Shown: positions 15,866-25,000, numbered from the stretch's first letter. The stretch is 32,358 nucleotides of DNA from Planctomycetota bacterium (GCA_016872605.1 VGZI01000057.1:1-32358), one strand, 5' to 3'. Numbers and translations: made by a program. Notes: generated by a model not told the origin, from the sequence alone.

Positions 15866-15879
15866 GAAACGAAGACCGC

Positions 15880-16617
15880 TTACGCCTGGCGGGTGCTTTC
15901 CACGCGATCATCGGACTTCCCCGGCATCTTCTCATCGGAGACGACCCGGCCGTCGCTCAGCCGGATGAGTCGCGTGCAGTACTCGGCCAATCCTTGCCAG
16001 TGCGTCACGACCACCAACGTGATCTTTCGATCGCGGTTCAACGTGCTGAACAACTCCAGGATTTCCACAGCGGACTTCGAATCGAGATTGCCGGTCGGTT
16101 CGTCGGCGAGAACTAGACTCGGGTCATTGGCGAGCGCCCGCGCAATGGCGACGCGCTGTCGCTCACCGACGGATAGCTTGCTCGGCAAGTGATCGAGCCG
16201 ATGCGCCAGGCCGACGGTCGTCAAGAGTTCGGTCGCCTTCTGAGCGCGTTGGCTTGCCCAGAGATCGCTCTCGAACATCGGCACTTGCACGTTTTCCAGG
16301 GCCGTCAGCGTCGGCAGAAGCAGAAACGACTGAAAGACGAAACCGAGATGGTGTGAGCGAAAGTGATCGAGGTCGTCCAGGGCGGCGAGCGGTTGGCCGT
16401 CGAAGTAGACGGCGCCATCGGTGGGCGTTTCCAGGCCGCCAAGGATGTTCAACAGCGTCGACTTGCCGCAGCCGCTGGGCCCCATGATGGCGACGAACTC
16501 GCCCCGCTGGATTTCCAGGTTGATGTCGACAACCGCGTGCACATCGCCGTCGTCATAAGTTTTGGCCAAATGTTCGGTGCGCAAAAGCGGAACAGTCACG
16601 AAGCGGGACCTCTTCAT
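15880..16617 (-). CDS. ABC transporter ATP-binding protein, LolD/MacB type
   Basis: 245 residues. Walker A GPSGCGKST (46-54), Q-loop FVFQS (93-97), signature LSVGE (148-152; the family usually has LSGGQ), Walker B LVLADEPTGNLD (168-179), and switch histidine H206. The NLDSKSA and THWQGLAEYC segments place it with the LolD/MacB/FtsE-type ATPases that power lipoprotein release, macrolide efflux or cell division complexes. It has no permease fused or adjacent in this window, so the partner is unknown. Start: ATG 16617 has no clear ribosome-binding site, while GTG 16599 (VTVPLLRTEHL) has AGAGG at good distance and may be the real start. Cytoplasmic face of the inner membrane. Confidence 0.92.
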   Translation of the reverse strand: MKRSRFVTVPLLRTEHLAKTYDDGDVHAVVDINLEIQRGEFVAIMGPSGCGKSTLLNILGGLETPTDGAVYFDGQPLAALDDLDHFRSHHLGFVFQSFLLLPTLTALENVQVPMFESDLWASQRAQKATELLTTVGLAHRLDHLPSKLSVGERQRVAIARALANDPSLVLADEPTGNLDSKSAVEILELFSTLNRDRKITLVVVTHWQGLAEYCTRLIRLSDGRVVSDEKMPGKSDDRVESTRQA

Positions 16618-16762
16618 CCAAAGGCATGCTTGCCAGGTCTAGCTATCTTCACAATTGACGAGCTTTTTTTCAAGCGGAGTCAGGGTTGACCCACTAAATC
16701 CGCTCGTCTTCGCTAACCCGGACAACCGATATACTCCGAACAGTCTGCCAAGAAGAGTTACT

Positions 16763-16878
16763 ACCTGTCAGCTATCAGCCGAACGTCCGGTGTTTTTCGC
16801 GAGCAACGCGGATTGTTAGGCTCGGCTGAAGGCTGACGGCTTTTCTGGCTGAAAGCTGATGGCTGATACCTGACAGCT
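16763..16878. repeat. inverted repeat with tandem GGCTGAN heptamers
   Basis: Arm 16763-16780 (ACCTGTCAGCTATCAGCC) is nearly complementary to 16861-16878. The right side holds a series of heptamers: GGCTGAA, GGCTGAC, GGCTGAA, AGCTGAT, GGCTGAT (16824-16867). It occupies the region just before the TTG start of the S49 protease gene, so it would be transcribed as a leader if the promoter lies upstream. Confidence 0.72.
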
Positions 16879-16894
16879 ATTCGGGAGGCCCACG

Positions 16895-17932
16895 TTGTAT
16901 CGGTTGTTGCCGATTCTGCTGATCACGTGCATCGGCTGTCGCGGCCTACAGGTTGCGACGCGCAGCGAGGTCGCGCTGACGACGCCGCTGCAAGGCAACG
17001 TGACCGCGGGTCTGGCGCCGGGGACGAAGCAGACGCCGGTGGTCGCTATGCCCGTCGACGGACAGGGACCATGCAAAGGTGGCCCGAAGGTGGCGATTGT
17101 CGACGTCGACGGACTTCTCGTCAATCAAACGCTCAATGGGCCGATCTTCGTTGGCGACAATCCGGTGGCGATCTTTGAAGAGAAACTCGACGCGACGCGC
17201 AACGACTCCGATGTGTGTGCTCTCGTCGTTCGCATCAACAGTCCCGGCGGCGGCGTGACGGCATGCGATGTCATGCGCCATCTCCTGGAAAAATACCGAA
17301 AAGACACGGGGCGGCCGGTCATCGTCAGTCTCGTCGATGTCGGCGCCAGCGGTGCGTACTATCTGGCCACCGCGGCAGACGCGATTGTCGCGCACCCGAC
17401 CGCGATTACGGGCGGCATCGGCGTTATTTGGAACAGCTACAACCTGCGCGATCTGATGGCACAGTTCAACGTCATTCCGCAGACTGTCAAGGCGGGCAAC
17501 AATATCGACATGGGCAGCGTCAATCAGGCCATCCCGGCCGAGACCAAAAAAATGCTGCAACAGATGGCCGACGAGTATCACTTCCGATTCAAAAAGGCCG
17601 TTCAGACAGCTCGGCCCAAGATCGATGTGAAGGACGAAGCCAACTTCGACGGCCGAGTGTTCACGGCGGGCCAGGCGCTGGAACGTGGCTTCATCGATGC
17701 GCTGGGATATCTGGATGAGGCGGTCGAAGTGGCCAAGCAGCGAGCCGCGCGATCGAACGCCCGCGTGGTGATGTATGGCCGAGCGTCGAACCCGGCGTTC
17801 TCGACGTATGCCGATCGGTCCAATGCACTCCCGACGCAATCCCCGTTGCCGATGCGCATGCCGGGCCTGGAACGCAGCCGGCTTCCGACATTTCTCTATC
17901 TCTGGCAACCCGAACCGACTTTGGATCGTTAG
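16895..17932 (+). CDS. S49 peptidase (short SppA type), probable lipoprotein
   Basis: 345 residues, starting at TTG 16895 behind a GGGAGG. The N-terminus is a hydrophobic leader ending near CIGC (C15), a possible but non-classical lipobox. The S49 domain begins about residue 65 with VAIVDVDG, then RINSPGGGV (113-121), the nucleophile S152 in VDVGASGAYY, and the probable general base K199 in TVKAGNNIDMGS. This one-domain arrangement, with Ser and Lys in the same domain, matches the Bacillus SppA/S49C group rather than the duplicated E. coli type. The C-terminal 60 residues are Pro-rich and unmatched. Role: envelope protease, for example degrading cleaved signal peptides. It is one of two S49 genes in the window. 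Confidence 0.9.
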   Translation: MYRLLPILLITCIGCRGLQVATRSEVALTTPLQGNVTAGLAPGTKQTPVVAMPVDGQGPCKGGPKVAIVDVDGLLVNQTLNGPIFVGDNPVAIFEEKLDATRNDSDVCALVVRINSPGGGVTACDVMRHLLEKYRKDTGRPVIVSLVDVGASGAYYLATAADAIVAHPTAITGGIGVIWNSYNLRDLMAQFNVIPQTVKAGNNIDMGSVNQAIPAETKKMLQQMADEYHFRFKKAVQTARPKIDVKDEANFDGRVFTAGQALERGFIDALGYLDEAVEVAKQRAARSNARVVMYGRASNPAFSTYADRSNALPTQSPLPMRMPGLERSRLPTFLYLWQPEPTLDR

Positions 17933-17937
17933 CTGAT

Positions 17938-18038
17938 GACCGGACGTGCAAGCGACGCACGAATGCACGTCAGGCGGCCTGTTAGCCGAACGCGCAAGCG
18001 ACGGACGCGCGTTCATGCGTCGTTTGCGCGTCCGGCTA
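17938..18038. repeat. one and a half copies of the TTAGCCGGACGCG palindrome
   Basis: A full copy has arms 17982-18003 and about 18018-18038, near-identical in both arms to the 9744-9798 element. A half copy (GACCGGACGTGCAAGCGACG) is at 17938-17957 directly before it. The block fills the gap between the stop codon of the S49 gene and the 3' end of the opposing gene (18048). Confidence 0.85.
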
Positions 18039-18047
18039 CCCACTGTT

Positions 18048-18882
18048 TCACGGAAACACGATCATCGGCGGCCGTGTCGTTGGCGCCGGCAGCGCTGGTG
18101 GTGGCGGCGGCGGCGCCGGCACATACGCCGGCGGCGGCGAGGTCGGCGCCCCTGGGGAAAGGCTCCACGTGTTCATCGGCGGCGCAGAACTCGGCGTCGG
18201 CTCGTCGGCGGCCGGCATCGTTCGTGGCGGCGTGGCTGTCGTCGGCAGGTACTGCGGCGGATGCTTCAAATAATTCGATGACGGAAGCGTTATTCCCGAC
18301 GTCGATTCAACTGCACCGGTCGGCACCGGCGTTCTCTCAACACAAACACCGCCTCCCTGGCTCATCGCTTTCGTGAACTTGACTACATTGCTGTCGATGA
18401 TCCCGTCCCCTTCATAGCGAATGACGAAGTGAAACAGATGCTTCGGTGTCGTCACCGACGCCGGCACCGGATATCCCGTCGCCATCGGCATCGGCCGCGG
18501 CGTGTCCATGACGGCGTGATGCGCCGGCATGATCTGGGGCTCACGGGGCATCATCTTGGCGGCGGACAGCGACTTCTTCACGTTCTGCAGCAGTTTCATC
18601 GACTTGCCGATGCACGTCGGCAGAGTGGTTGATGACCATCACTTTGCCTGGCGCGAAGTAGCTGAGCTTCATCTTGCCGTCGCTCGTGGTCCAGGAGCCG
18701 GGCGCGATCATGCTCGGAATGGTATCGGCGATCCACTTGCCCAGGCTCGGGTCATCGCCGAATCGGCCGAGGGCGTAGACTTTGCAGACGCAGCCCGTGT
18801 CCGCGCTCGGACTCTGTGCGGATGCTCCTTGAGCGACAGCAAACGCCATAGCGATTGCCAGAAAAGAACGAGTGAGAGTCAT
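18048..18882 (-). pseudogene. secreted paralogue split by a one-base frameshift
   Basis: Two overlapping open frames, 18882-18541 (signal peptide MTLTRSFLAIAMAFAVAQGASAQ, then VCKVYALGRFGDDPSLGKW) and 18599-18048 (TPKHLFHFVIRYEGDG and a Pro-rich tail), align end to end with the intact neighbour at 18961-19614. Removing one base near 18606 joins them so that VHRKSMKLLQNVKK aligns with VHAKIADFIDGIKK of the paralogue without a gap. Both halves are therefore conserved and the break is a frameshift. It could be a sequencing error, a recent pseudogene or programmed frameshifting; no slippery sequence stands out. The start ATG 18882 has a GGAG at 7 bases. The Pro/Ala-rich C-terminus (PPPAYVPAPPPPPPALPAP) is absent from the paralogue. 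Confidence 0.8.
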
Positions 18883-18960
18883 GAGATATCTCCGTTCCGG
18901 GGAATGTTGTCTTCGTTCAGCGCCCGAGTCATCACGTGCGAAAACTGATTGTTGATGCCA

Positions 18961-19614
18961 TCACCGGTCGCCTGCCAGCGGCATGGGCGGATACAGGCTC
19001 GACGACGCCGGTCCGACGCCGCCGTGAATTCGATACGGCGTGAGCTGCGACGGCTGTTCGTTCATCCAGAACTGGCGCCATTCGTTGTGCATCTGCCGTA
19101 AATTCTCGGAGTCGATCATCTTCTGTTCCATGCGGATCATCGGATCGGTGGAATAGGTGTTCAGAAACAAGCCTTTCGTTGCATTCTTGAAAACGCTGGG
19201 ATCAATCGTGCCGTTGCCTTCGTAGCGAATGATGAAGTGAAAGAGGTGCTTGGGTGATGTCGCCGAGTTCGTTTTTGCCGGCGCGGCGACCTCGGCATGA
19301 ACTGGAACGATCGTGGGCTGGTTTGCTTTCTTGATGCCGTCGATGAAGTCAGCGATCTTGGCGTGCACGGCCGGCGTCTGATTAACGATCAGCACCCGGG
19401 TCGGAGCGTGATAGCTGAGCGTTCCGGCTTTCCACGACGCCGGCTCGATCATCTGCGGAATCGTGCTCGCGATCCATGCTCCGAGCGATGGATCGTCGCC
19501 GACCTCGGCCAAAGAATGGACACGGCAAACCGTTTGCGCCGACGCGAATTGGGCCAGACCGAAGAAAATACTGATGGAAAAAATGAGCCGCAGTCCGTTG
19601 CGAGAGGCGTCCAT
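18961..19614 (-). CDS. secreted protein with secretin-N-like segment, unknown function
   Basis: 217 residues from ATG 19614, preceded by GGAGGG. The open frame extends to 19680 without a good start signal. The signal peptide ends near FASAQ. After it comes VCRVHSLAEVGDDPSLGAWIAS; a block TIPQMIEPASWKAGTLSYHAPTRVLIVNQTPAVHAKIADFIDGIKK, whose last part resembles the short NolW/secretin-N-like motif common in planctomycete proteins; then SPKHLFHFIIRYEGNGTID. No enzyme motif is visible. It is a tandem paralogue of the frameshifted gene downstream (78 bases apart, same strand). Whether the two act together, and in what complex, is unknown. Periplasmic location is inferred from the signal. Confidence 0.82.
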   Translation of the reverse strand: MDASRNGLRLIFSISIFFGLAQFASAQTVCRVHSLAEVGDDPSLGAWIASTIPQMIEPASWKAGTLSYHAPTRVLIVNQTPAVHAKIADFIDGIKKANQPTIVPVHAEVAAPAKTNSATSPKHLFHFIIRYEGNGTIDPSVFKNATKGLFLNTYSTDPMIRMEQKMIDSENLRQMHNEWRQFWMNEQPSQLTPYRIHGGVGPASSSLYPPMPLAGDR

Positions 19615-19695
19615 GGGAAGCCCTCCATCCATGGAGTGTTCGACCTCCGCAATTAGACGCCATCGCCGAATTTGTGTCAAGGTGAAGAGACGTTG

Positions 19696-19756
19696 TCAGA
19701 GCCTGAAGCGTTTGCGAAGGCCAAATCCCCTCCTTCGCTAACGCGTCAGGCTCTGA
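19696..19756. repeat. palindromic repeat, GAGCCTGAAGCGTTAGCGAAGG family
   Basis: Arms 19696-19720 and 19732-19756 pair at 23 of 25 positions around an 11-nt loop. It follows the SppA stop (19772, minus strand) at 15 bases. It is the same family as 6512-6564 and could serve as a transcription end, though no U-tract is present. Confidence 0.85.
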
Positions 19757-19771
19757 TTTAGGAACGATACG

Positions 19772-21583
19772 TCAGCGCATGCGAATACCGTGCGGCAGCA
19801 TCACCCACACCGGCTCGGTGCGCATTTGCAACATCGCGTCAAGCATGAGTGCATGGTCGGCGATCTCGGGGATGTTCGCGAGCACCGAAAGCTGCCTGCT
19901 CGACAGCGACGAGAACGGCGGGCCGCCCTCCATGAGCGTGTCGAGCATGCTGCGGGCTTTGGGCAGGATGAGGTAATCGACGTCGGCATCCTTGGCGAGA
20001 CCGCCCATGACCTTGGCGTCAGCGATGGCGTCGTCGAGCCCGCCCAGCGCGTCGATCAGGCCGCGCTCCAACGCCTGGCTGCCGGTCCAGATGCGGCCCT
20101 CGGCAAGATCGATGAGTTGCTTGCGCGTAAACTTTTTGCCGACGGCGGCGCGATTCTCCAGCACCTTGTCGAGGAACTGATCGTAGACCTCTTGCATGAG
20201 TGCTTCCATGGCTTTCTTTTCGGATGGCGAGAAAGGATGCGTGGTATTGAGAATGCCGGCGTTCTTGCCATTCGTGATGGTGTCGGTGGTGAGTCCAACT
20301 TTCTGATACAGTCCGCCGAGGGCGAGCTTGCCGCCGACGACGCCGATGGAGCCGGTAAGCGTGCCAGGCTGCGCCCAGACTTTCTTGGCGCCCATGCTTA
20401 TGTAGTACCCGCCGCTGGCCGCCACGTCGGACATGCTGGCGACAACAGGCTTCTTGCAGCGCTTGAGTTCGTTCCAGATCAGATCGCTCGCCAGTGCCGA
20501 CCCGCCGGGGCTATCGACGCGCAGCACGATGGCGCGCACCTTCGGGTCCTTGTCGGCTTCGCGGATGGCGTCGACGAGCGTCGTCGAGCCGACCATGTTT
20601 CCCCCGAACAGCGACGATCCCCCTTTGCCGGTGACGATCGGGCCGACGGCATAGATGAGGGCAATGCGATCCTTCTTGGTTCCCAGCGACGATTTCGGCG
20701 GGCTGAGGATCTTGAGCAGCTCAAACGGATTCGAGAGGTCAAGCTGCGCCTTCTTCTCGCTGCCGTAGTTCTTGACGAGCATGAGTTCTTTAAAGCCGAG
20801 CGATTGGCGTATCGACTCCTGGAAATCGTCCAGGTATTGCATGTCGTCGATCAAGCCGAGATCAAGGGCTTTTCGCGCGGTGAACGGTCCTTCGTCAATG
20901 AGATTGCGAACGGCGTCGGCGGAGTCGAGCTTCTTCTTGCCCTTGCGCGAACGCAGGATCGAGCCGATGTAGCTGTTGGTGAAGAAGTCGCCGAGCACGA
21001 GGTTGTATTGGGCTCGCGCTTCTTTGCTCATGCTGTCGCGGATGAAAGGTTCGGCAGCGAACTTGAAGATGCCCATCTGCAGGAAGTCGGCACGAATGCC
21101 GAGCTTCTCGAAGAGTCCCTTGTAGAACATGATCTCGGTGCGCGTACCGACGAGCATAAGCCAACCGGGGGCGGGCATGCAGACGCGATCAGCCGCGCTT
21201 GCCACCAGGTAGTCCTTGGCGTCACCCGACTCCAAATAGGCGAACACCTTTTTGCCCGACGCGCGATACTCGGCAATGGCGCGGCGAAGCTCCTCCATCT
21301 TGGCGTAGCCGATCGACAGGCCGTCGATGTGGAGGAAAATGCCGTCAATGTTCTGATCGCCCATCGCCTTGCGAATGCGATCGAGCTTGGACTTGAAGTT
21401 CTCGCCGCTGGTGCCGAAGAGCGGATCGGCCGCGACAGGGGCTTCATCGAGCGAGCCGGATAGGCGAATATGGGCGAGTTGTGGAGTACGTGGTTTCTTT
21501 TCGGTCTTAGCAGTGTCCTGTGCGTGGACGAGGCCGGCGAACAGGGCGAGCAGAAGGACGAGGCACGATGCGCGTTGCAGCAT
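19772..21583 (-). CDS. sppA: signal peptide peptidase SppA, 67K type
   Basis: 603 residues with a duplicated S49 domain, as in E. coli SppA (67 kDa). A cleavable leader (about 1-21) is followed by the N-terminal S49 domain, which carries the likely general base K174 in GIFKFAAEPFIRD. The C-terminal domain carries the nucleophile S390 in MSDVAASGGYY and the oxyanion region VDSPGGSA. The pair Lys (first domain) and Ser (second domain) fits the known split active site. A C-terminal extension of about 60 residues (from ILPKARSML) is not part of the usual fold. The start ATG has AAGGAG at 7 bases. Role: degradation of released signal peptides and other membrane peptides in the periplasm. The short S49 protein at 16895 is a second, distantly related protease. 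Confidence 0.94.
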   Translation of the reverse strand: MLQRASCLVLLLALFAGLVHAQDTAKTEKKPRTPQLAHIRLSGSLDEAPVAADPLFGTSGENFKSKLDRIRKAMGDQNIDGIFLHIDGLSIGYAKMEELRRAIAEYRASGKKVFAYLESGDAKDYLVASAADRVCMPAPGWLMLVGTRTEIMFYKGLFEKLGIRADFLQMGIFKFAAEPFIRDSMSKEARAQYNLVLGDFFTNSYIGSILRSRKGKKKLDSADAVRNLIDEGPFTARKALDLGLIDDMQYLDDFQESIRQSLGFKELMLVKNYGSEKKAQLDLSNPFELLKILSPPKSSLGTKKDRIALIYAVGPIVTGKGGSSLFGGNMVGSTTLVDAIREADKDPKVRAIVLRVDSPGGSALASDLIWNELKRCKKPVVASMSDVAASGGYYISMGAKKVWAQPGTLTGSIGVVGGKLALGGLYQKVGLTTDTITNGKNAGILNTTHPFSPSEKKAMEALMQEVYDQFLDKVLENRAAVGKKFTRKQLIDLAEGRIWTGSQALERGLIDALGGLDDAIADAKVMGGLAKDADVDYLILPKARSMLDTLMEGGPPFSSLSSRQLSVLANIPEIADHALMLDAMLQMRTEPVWVMLPHGIRMR

Positions 21584-21637
21584 GGGTTGCTCCTTGGAAA
21601 AGACATGAGATGCAACCTCATTCTATGAACGCTTCGC

Positions 21638-21714
21638 CGCTTGCGGCTTTGCGCTCGCATCGCGTATGGACTCGAGCTCGGATGGCGCCGGGCGAGCACA
21701 AAGCCGCAAGCGGA
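21638..21714. repeat. palindromic repeat, GGCGCC-core family
   Basis: Arms 21638-21659 and 21693-21714 are reverse complements with one mismatch, around a 33-nt loop. The loop ends with TGGCGCCGG, and TGGCGCCGGGCGAGC is shared exactly with the 14805-14856 element. It lies between the SppA start and the stop codon of the six-cysteine gene, on whose transcript it would form the 3' hairpin. Confidence 0.85.
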
Positions 21715-21723
21715 AATCAGACC

Positions 21724-21903
21724 TCATTCGATCACTTCGACATCGTCGAGAACATCGGGTTCGCAGGATGCGCACACCAAAAGTAAGCAGCGCACGCAGC
21801 GATAATCGCCGCGCAACGGCATGAGTGCCGCGCCACAGGCGGGGCACCTCGGGGTTGCAGGCGATGTGGCCTGCGAGGGCAGGGTCAACTCGATCGTTTC
21901 CAT
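21724..21903 (-). CDS. small six-cysteine zinc-ribbon-like protein
   Basis: 59 residues, read on the minus strand from ATG 21903, which has GAGGAG 9 bases upstream. The sequence has three CxxC pairs: CPAC (20-23), CVRC (36-39) and CASC (44-47), with an acidic tail ending DVLDDVEVIE. The pairs suggest one zinc ribbon plus a spare pair. I do not recognise a named family. It has no signal peptide or membrane segment. Its promoter and overlapping palindrome (21926-21970) suggest specific regulation. It sits between divergent neighbours (SppA downstream on the same strand, the DUF4175-like gene divergent), with the 21638-21714 palindrome separating it from SppA. The good ribosome-binding site, promoter and Cys spacing argue for a real gene. 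Confidence 0.78.
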   Translation of the reverse strand: METIELTLPSQATSPATPRCPACGAALMPLRGDYRCVRCLLLVCASCEPDVLDDVEVIE

Positions 21904-21925
21904 GCTAGATCACTCCTCGGGCGTG

Positions 21926-21970
21926 ATAATGTAATTTTGTACATTATACCGTCGTGTCTGCTTTTGTCAA
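21926..21970 (-). promoter_or_regulatory. consensus promoter with overlapping palindromic operator
   Basis: On the minus strand: TTGACA at 21970-21965, a 16-base spacer, TATAAT at 21948-21943. Both hexamers are perfect sigma-70 matches. Overlapping the -10 is the perfect palindrome ATAATGTA-N6-TACATTAT (21926-21947), which contains TGTA/TACA half sites reminiscent of BlaI/MecI/CopY-type operators. It stands 23 bases before the ATG of the six-cysteine gene and could also act on the divergent gene at 22093. A repressor bound here would block the -10. The regulator's identity is inference. Confidence 0.8.
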
Positions 21971-22092
21971 CGCCACGGATAGAAAAACGCCTCGCAGGCG
22001 CGGCGCGGATCGGATAAAGTAATGAGCATGCCCGCCGAGTCCGCGCTCGCCGAAGGCGAGCGGCCGAACGTCCCGCACGAAACGGAATATTC

Positions 22093-25000
22093 ATGGCAAC
22101 CGTCGTGGAATCGTCGGCTCCCGCCGCTAGACCGAGTCCCGCCGCGCTTGAGCAGTTCCGCTCGTTGGTCCACTCCAACATTCGCCGTTGGAAGCTATTT
22201 ATCCTGCTCGAGGCAATCGGAATCGCAGTCGCCGTCCCGCTGGCGTATTTGTGGATGGTGCTGTTGCTTGACGGCCAGGTCCATCTGTCGCTCATCGGTC
22301 GGTTCCTGGCGAGTCTGGGGCTTTTGGTTGGCGTCGGCTGGGCGGTGTCGCACCTCTGGCGGCGCTGGCAGACGGTGCAACTCACGGAAGATCAAGTCGC
22401 CATCGCTATTGAGCAAAGCACCCCGGGCGGTGTACAGAATCGACTCATCAACGCCCTTCAGCTGGCGCGTGATGCCGATGCCGATCCAGCGTTGAGTGAC
22501 GCTGTCGTCGAAGAAAACTGCCAGCGCTTGCAAGAAATCGAGTTGGAGCAGCCGGCGCCGGTGCGTCCGGTGTTGCTTTGGCTCGGCGCCGCTGGGGCGC
22601 TGTTGCTGTTCGGCTTGATCTTTCTGATCGTCAGCCCGGCCCATTTTTCGAACGCTGCCGCCCGCATCTTTCTGCCCTTCGCAGCAATCGACCCGCTCTA
22701 TCGCACGCGGCTCGTCGTCGAGCCGGGCGACATCGAGGCGCTGGGCCAGGCCACCATTCAGATCACGATCGAAGGTGAACGGCCTCAGACGCTTGTCCTC
22801 TTGAAGAATGTCGACGGCAAGCGCTCGAGCGAGACGATCCCTGTCGATTCCGATGGGCCCGTGACGTTCACCATTCGCGACGTGCATCAGACCATGCAAT
22901 ACGCGGTGCGAGGCAACGATTTTACCAGCCGATACTACCGCATCATGGTGCCGCGCAAGGCAAGCCTGGCGCGCGTTCGCATCGCCTACCAATTTCCGGC
23001 CTACACCGGCCAAGCGGAACAAGTCATCGAGCAGCGCGGCGGCGACCTGGAAGCGCTGCGTGGCACACGAGCCCAGGTCACGTTCATTTTCGACCAGCCG
23101 GTAGACGCCGCATTCTTGACGCCGGACCTCGGCGCCAACAAGCAAAGTTCAGCACGTGCCTTGACGCAAGTCACTGAGACCGAGTTCTCAGGCGATATAA
23201 CGTTCGATCAGGCGACCGGTTATCGCCTGGAGACGGTGCAGGGCGAACAAGGTAAGGCGCCGAGCGGGACCTATGCGATCCGCGTGCTTGCCGACGCCGA
23301 GCCGAAGCTGGAACTGGCCGGCATTGAGCGTCCCAGCGAGCTGAAGATTGACAGCGTGCTTACGTTGCACATGGGCGCAACCGACGACTATGGCCTTGAA
23401 CAAGTCGGCCTCTTCTATCGGCCTGCCGGCAGTAATGCCAACGGCTGGATTCCGATCGAGGCATGGCAGGCGGATAAGAAAAAGACCTTTCAGAAGAAAG
23501 ACTACGTCCTGCCGATCGCCAACATGCGTGTCGCCGAGGGGGACAAGATTCAACTGGTCTTGCGAGCCACCGACACCGAGCCGTCTCGCAAGGATGTATG
23601 GACGACTGGCAACATTTACGAGATTGCCATCGGCGGCGACGGCGTGGCGCTGCAAGTGCAATACGAGCAGATTGTGCAGACCGAGAGGGACCTGCGAAAG
23701 CTGCTCCTGGCCGAGCAGGAATCGCTGGGAACGACGACGGTCTGGCTGCGCAAGCTGGACGGCGTCGGCGACATTCGCTGGGACGACCCGAAAAACACCG
23801 ATGCGCTGCACGGAGCCGTCCTCGCCTTGGCCAACGAGCAAGTGAAGATCCACTCGAACGCCGACGCCGCGGTCAAAGCGATGTTGCCCCAGATGGGAAG
23901 TATGCGCATCGGCCTGGCGATGCTGGCCGAGAGCGAGATCGTTCGACTGAAACGGATTTACGACGCCGTGCCGAGCCGAGATACTCCGGCGACCAAGCGT
24001 GCCGCGCTCGCCGACGCCCGGGTGACGCAGGAGCGCATCATCCGCAGCCTGGAGGAGATGCTCGAACAGTACGCCGCGTTCCGCTCCGACTGGGAGTTGA
24101 ACAACATGATCCCGTTCACGAAGATGCTTGCCGAGCGTCAGACCAAGATGCGCGATCAATCAAAGAAGCACGCAACCATTGGCGAGCCGAGTCCCGTGAG
24201 GGACCGGTTGACGGCATCGATGCATCGCCGCCAATCCAAAGTGCTCGACCTAGTCAACCTCATCCGGCCCGCGTTCACTGGTCTGGCGAATCGATTGGCG
24301 AACCAGGAGCCGACGCTCGGCAAAGCGTTCGGCGATGGCGCGAAGACGCTCGCGGACGACGCCTTACAGACGCCGTTGGCCCAGGCCATCGACGCCGTGA
24401 AGGCGGGGCGCTGGAACGATGTCGTCCAGACTCAAACACAAGCAGCCGATCAGTTGACCGCGTTGCACGCCAACCTCCATCAAGCTCAGCTGGACGTCGC
24501 TCAGAAAGCGCTCGCCGCCCTCAAGGAAAAGCTGAAATCCGATCTCGAAGCCCAGAAGGAGATCGACAGACTCACGCCAGGATCGACCGAGTCGTTCCTC
24601 AAGGATTTCCCGGACAAGCTCAAGCTCGAAGATCTGATGCGGATTCGCGATGTCGCCGGGGCCAAAAAGCGCACCGACAAGAATCCGTTCGAGGAGCCTG
24701 ATCTCAAGAGTCAGCCGCTGTTGGAGGTCGATCCCAAAAAGATCGAACTCAAGGAAGACTCCGGCGTGCGGCAGGATCCGTACACGCTCAAGCTCGGCAC
24801 CGTCGCGGAGAAGACGCCGATCCTCAAGATGTACAAGGCCGACAAGGAGAACGCCGTCAAACCTTTCGTTCAGGAGAAGTTCGACGATTTGGTCGGCAAG
24901 TTGCTCGACGAAACCGAAGAGCTGCACAAGAACTATCAATCGATCAAGTTGAGCACCAATCAGAACAACAACGATCCCGGCGAGATCGGCAAAGTCGGCG

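Noticed and set aside
19790-21463. 557-codon plus-strand open frame opposite sppA
   Set aside because: It is antisense to a complete SppA with catalytic residues; no ribosome-binding site or family features.
22022-22495. 157-codon frame overlapping the DUF4175-like start
   Set aside because: It begins in the short GC hairpin region and then overlaps a well-supported gene in another frame.
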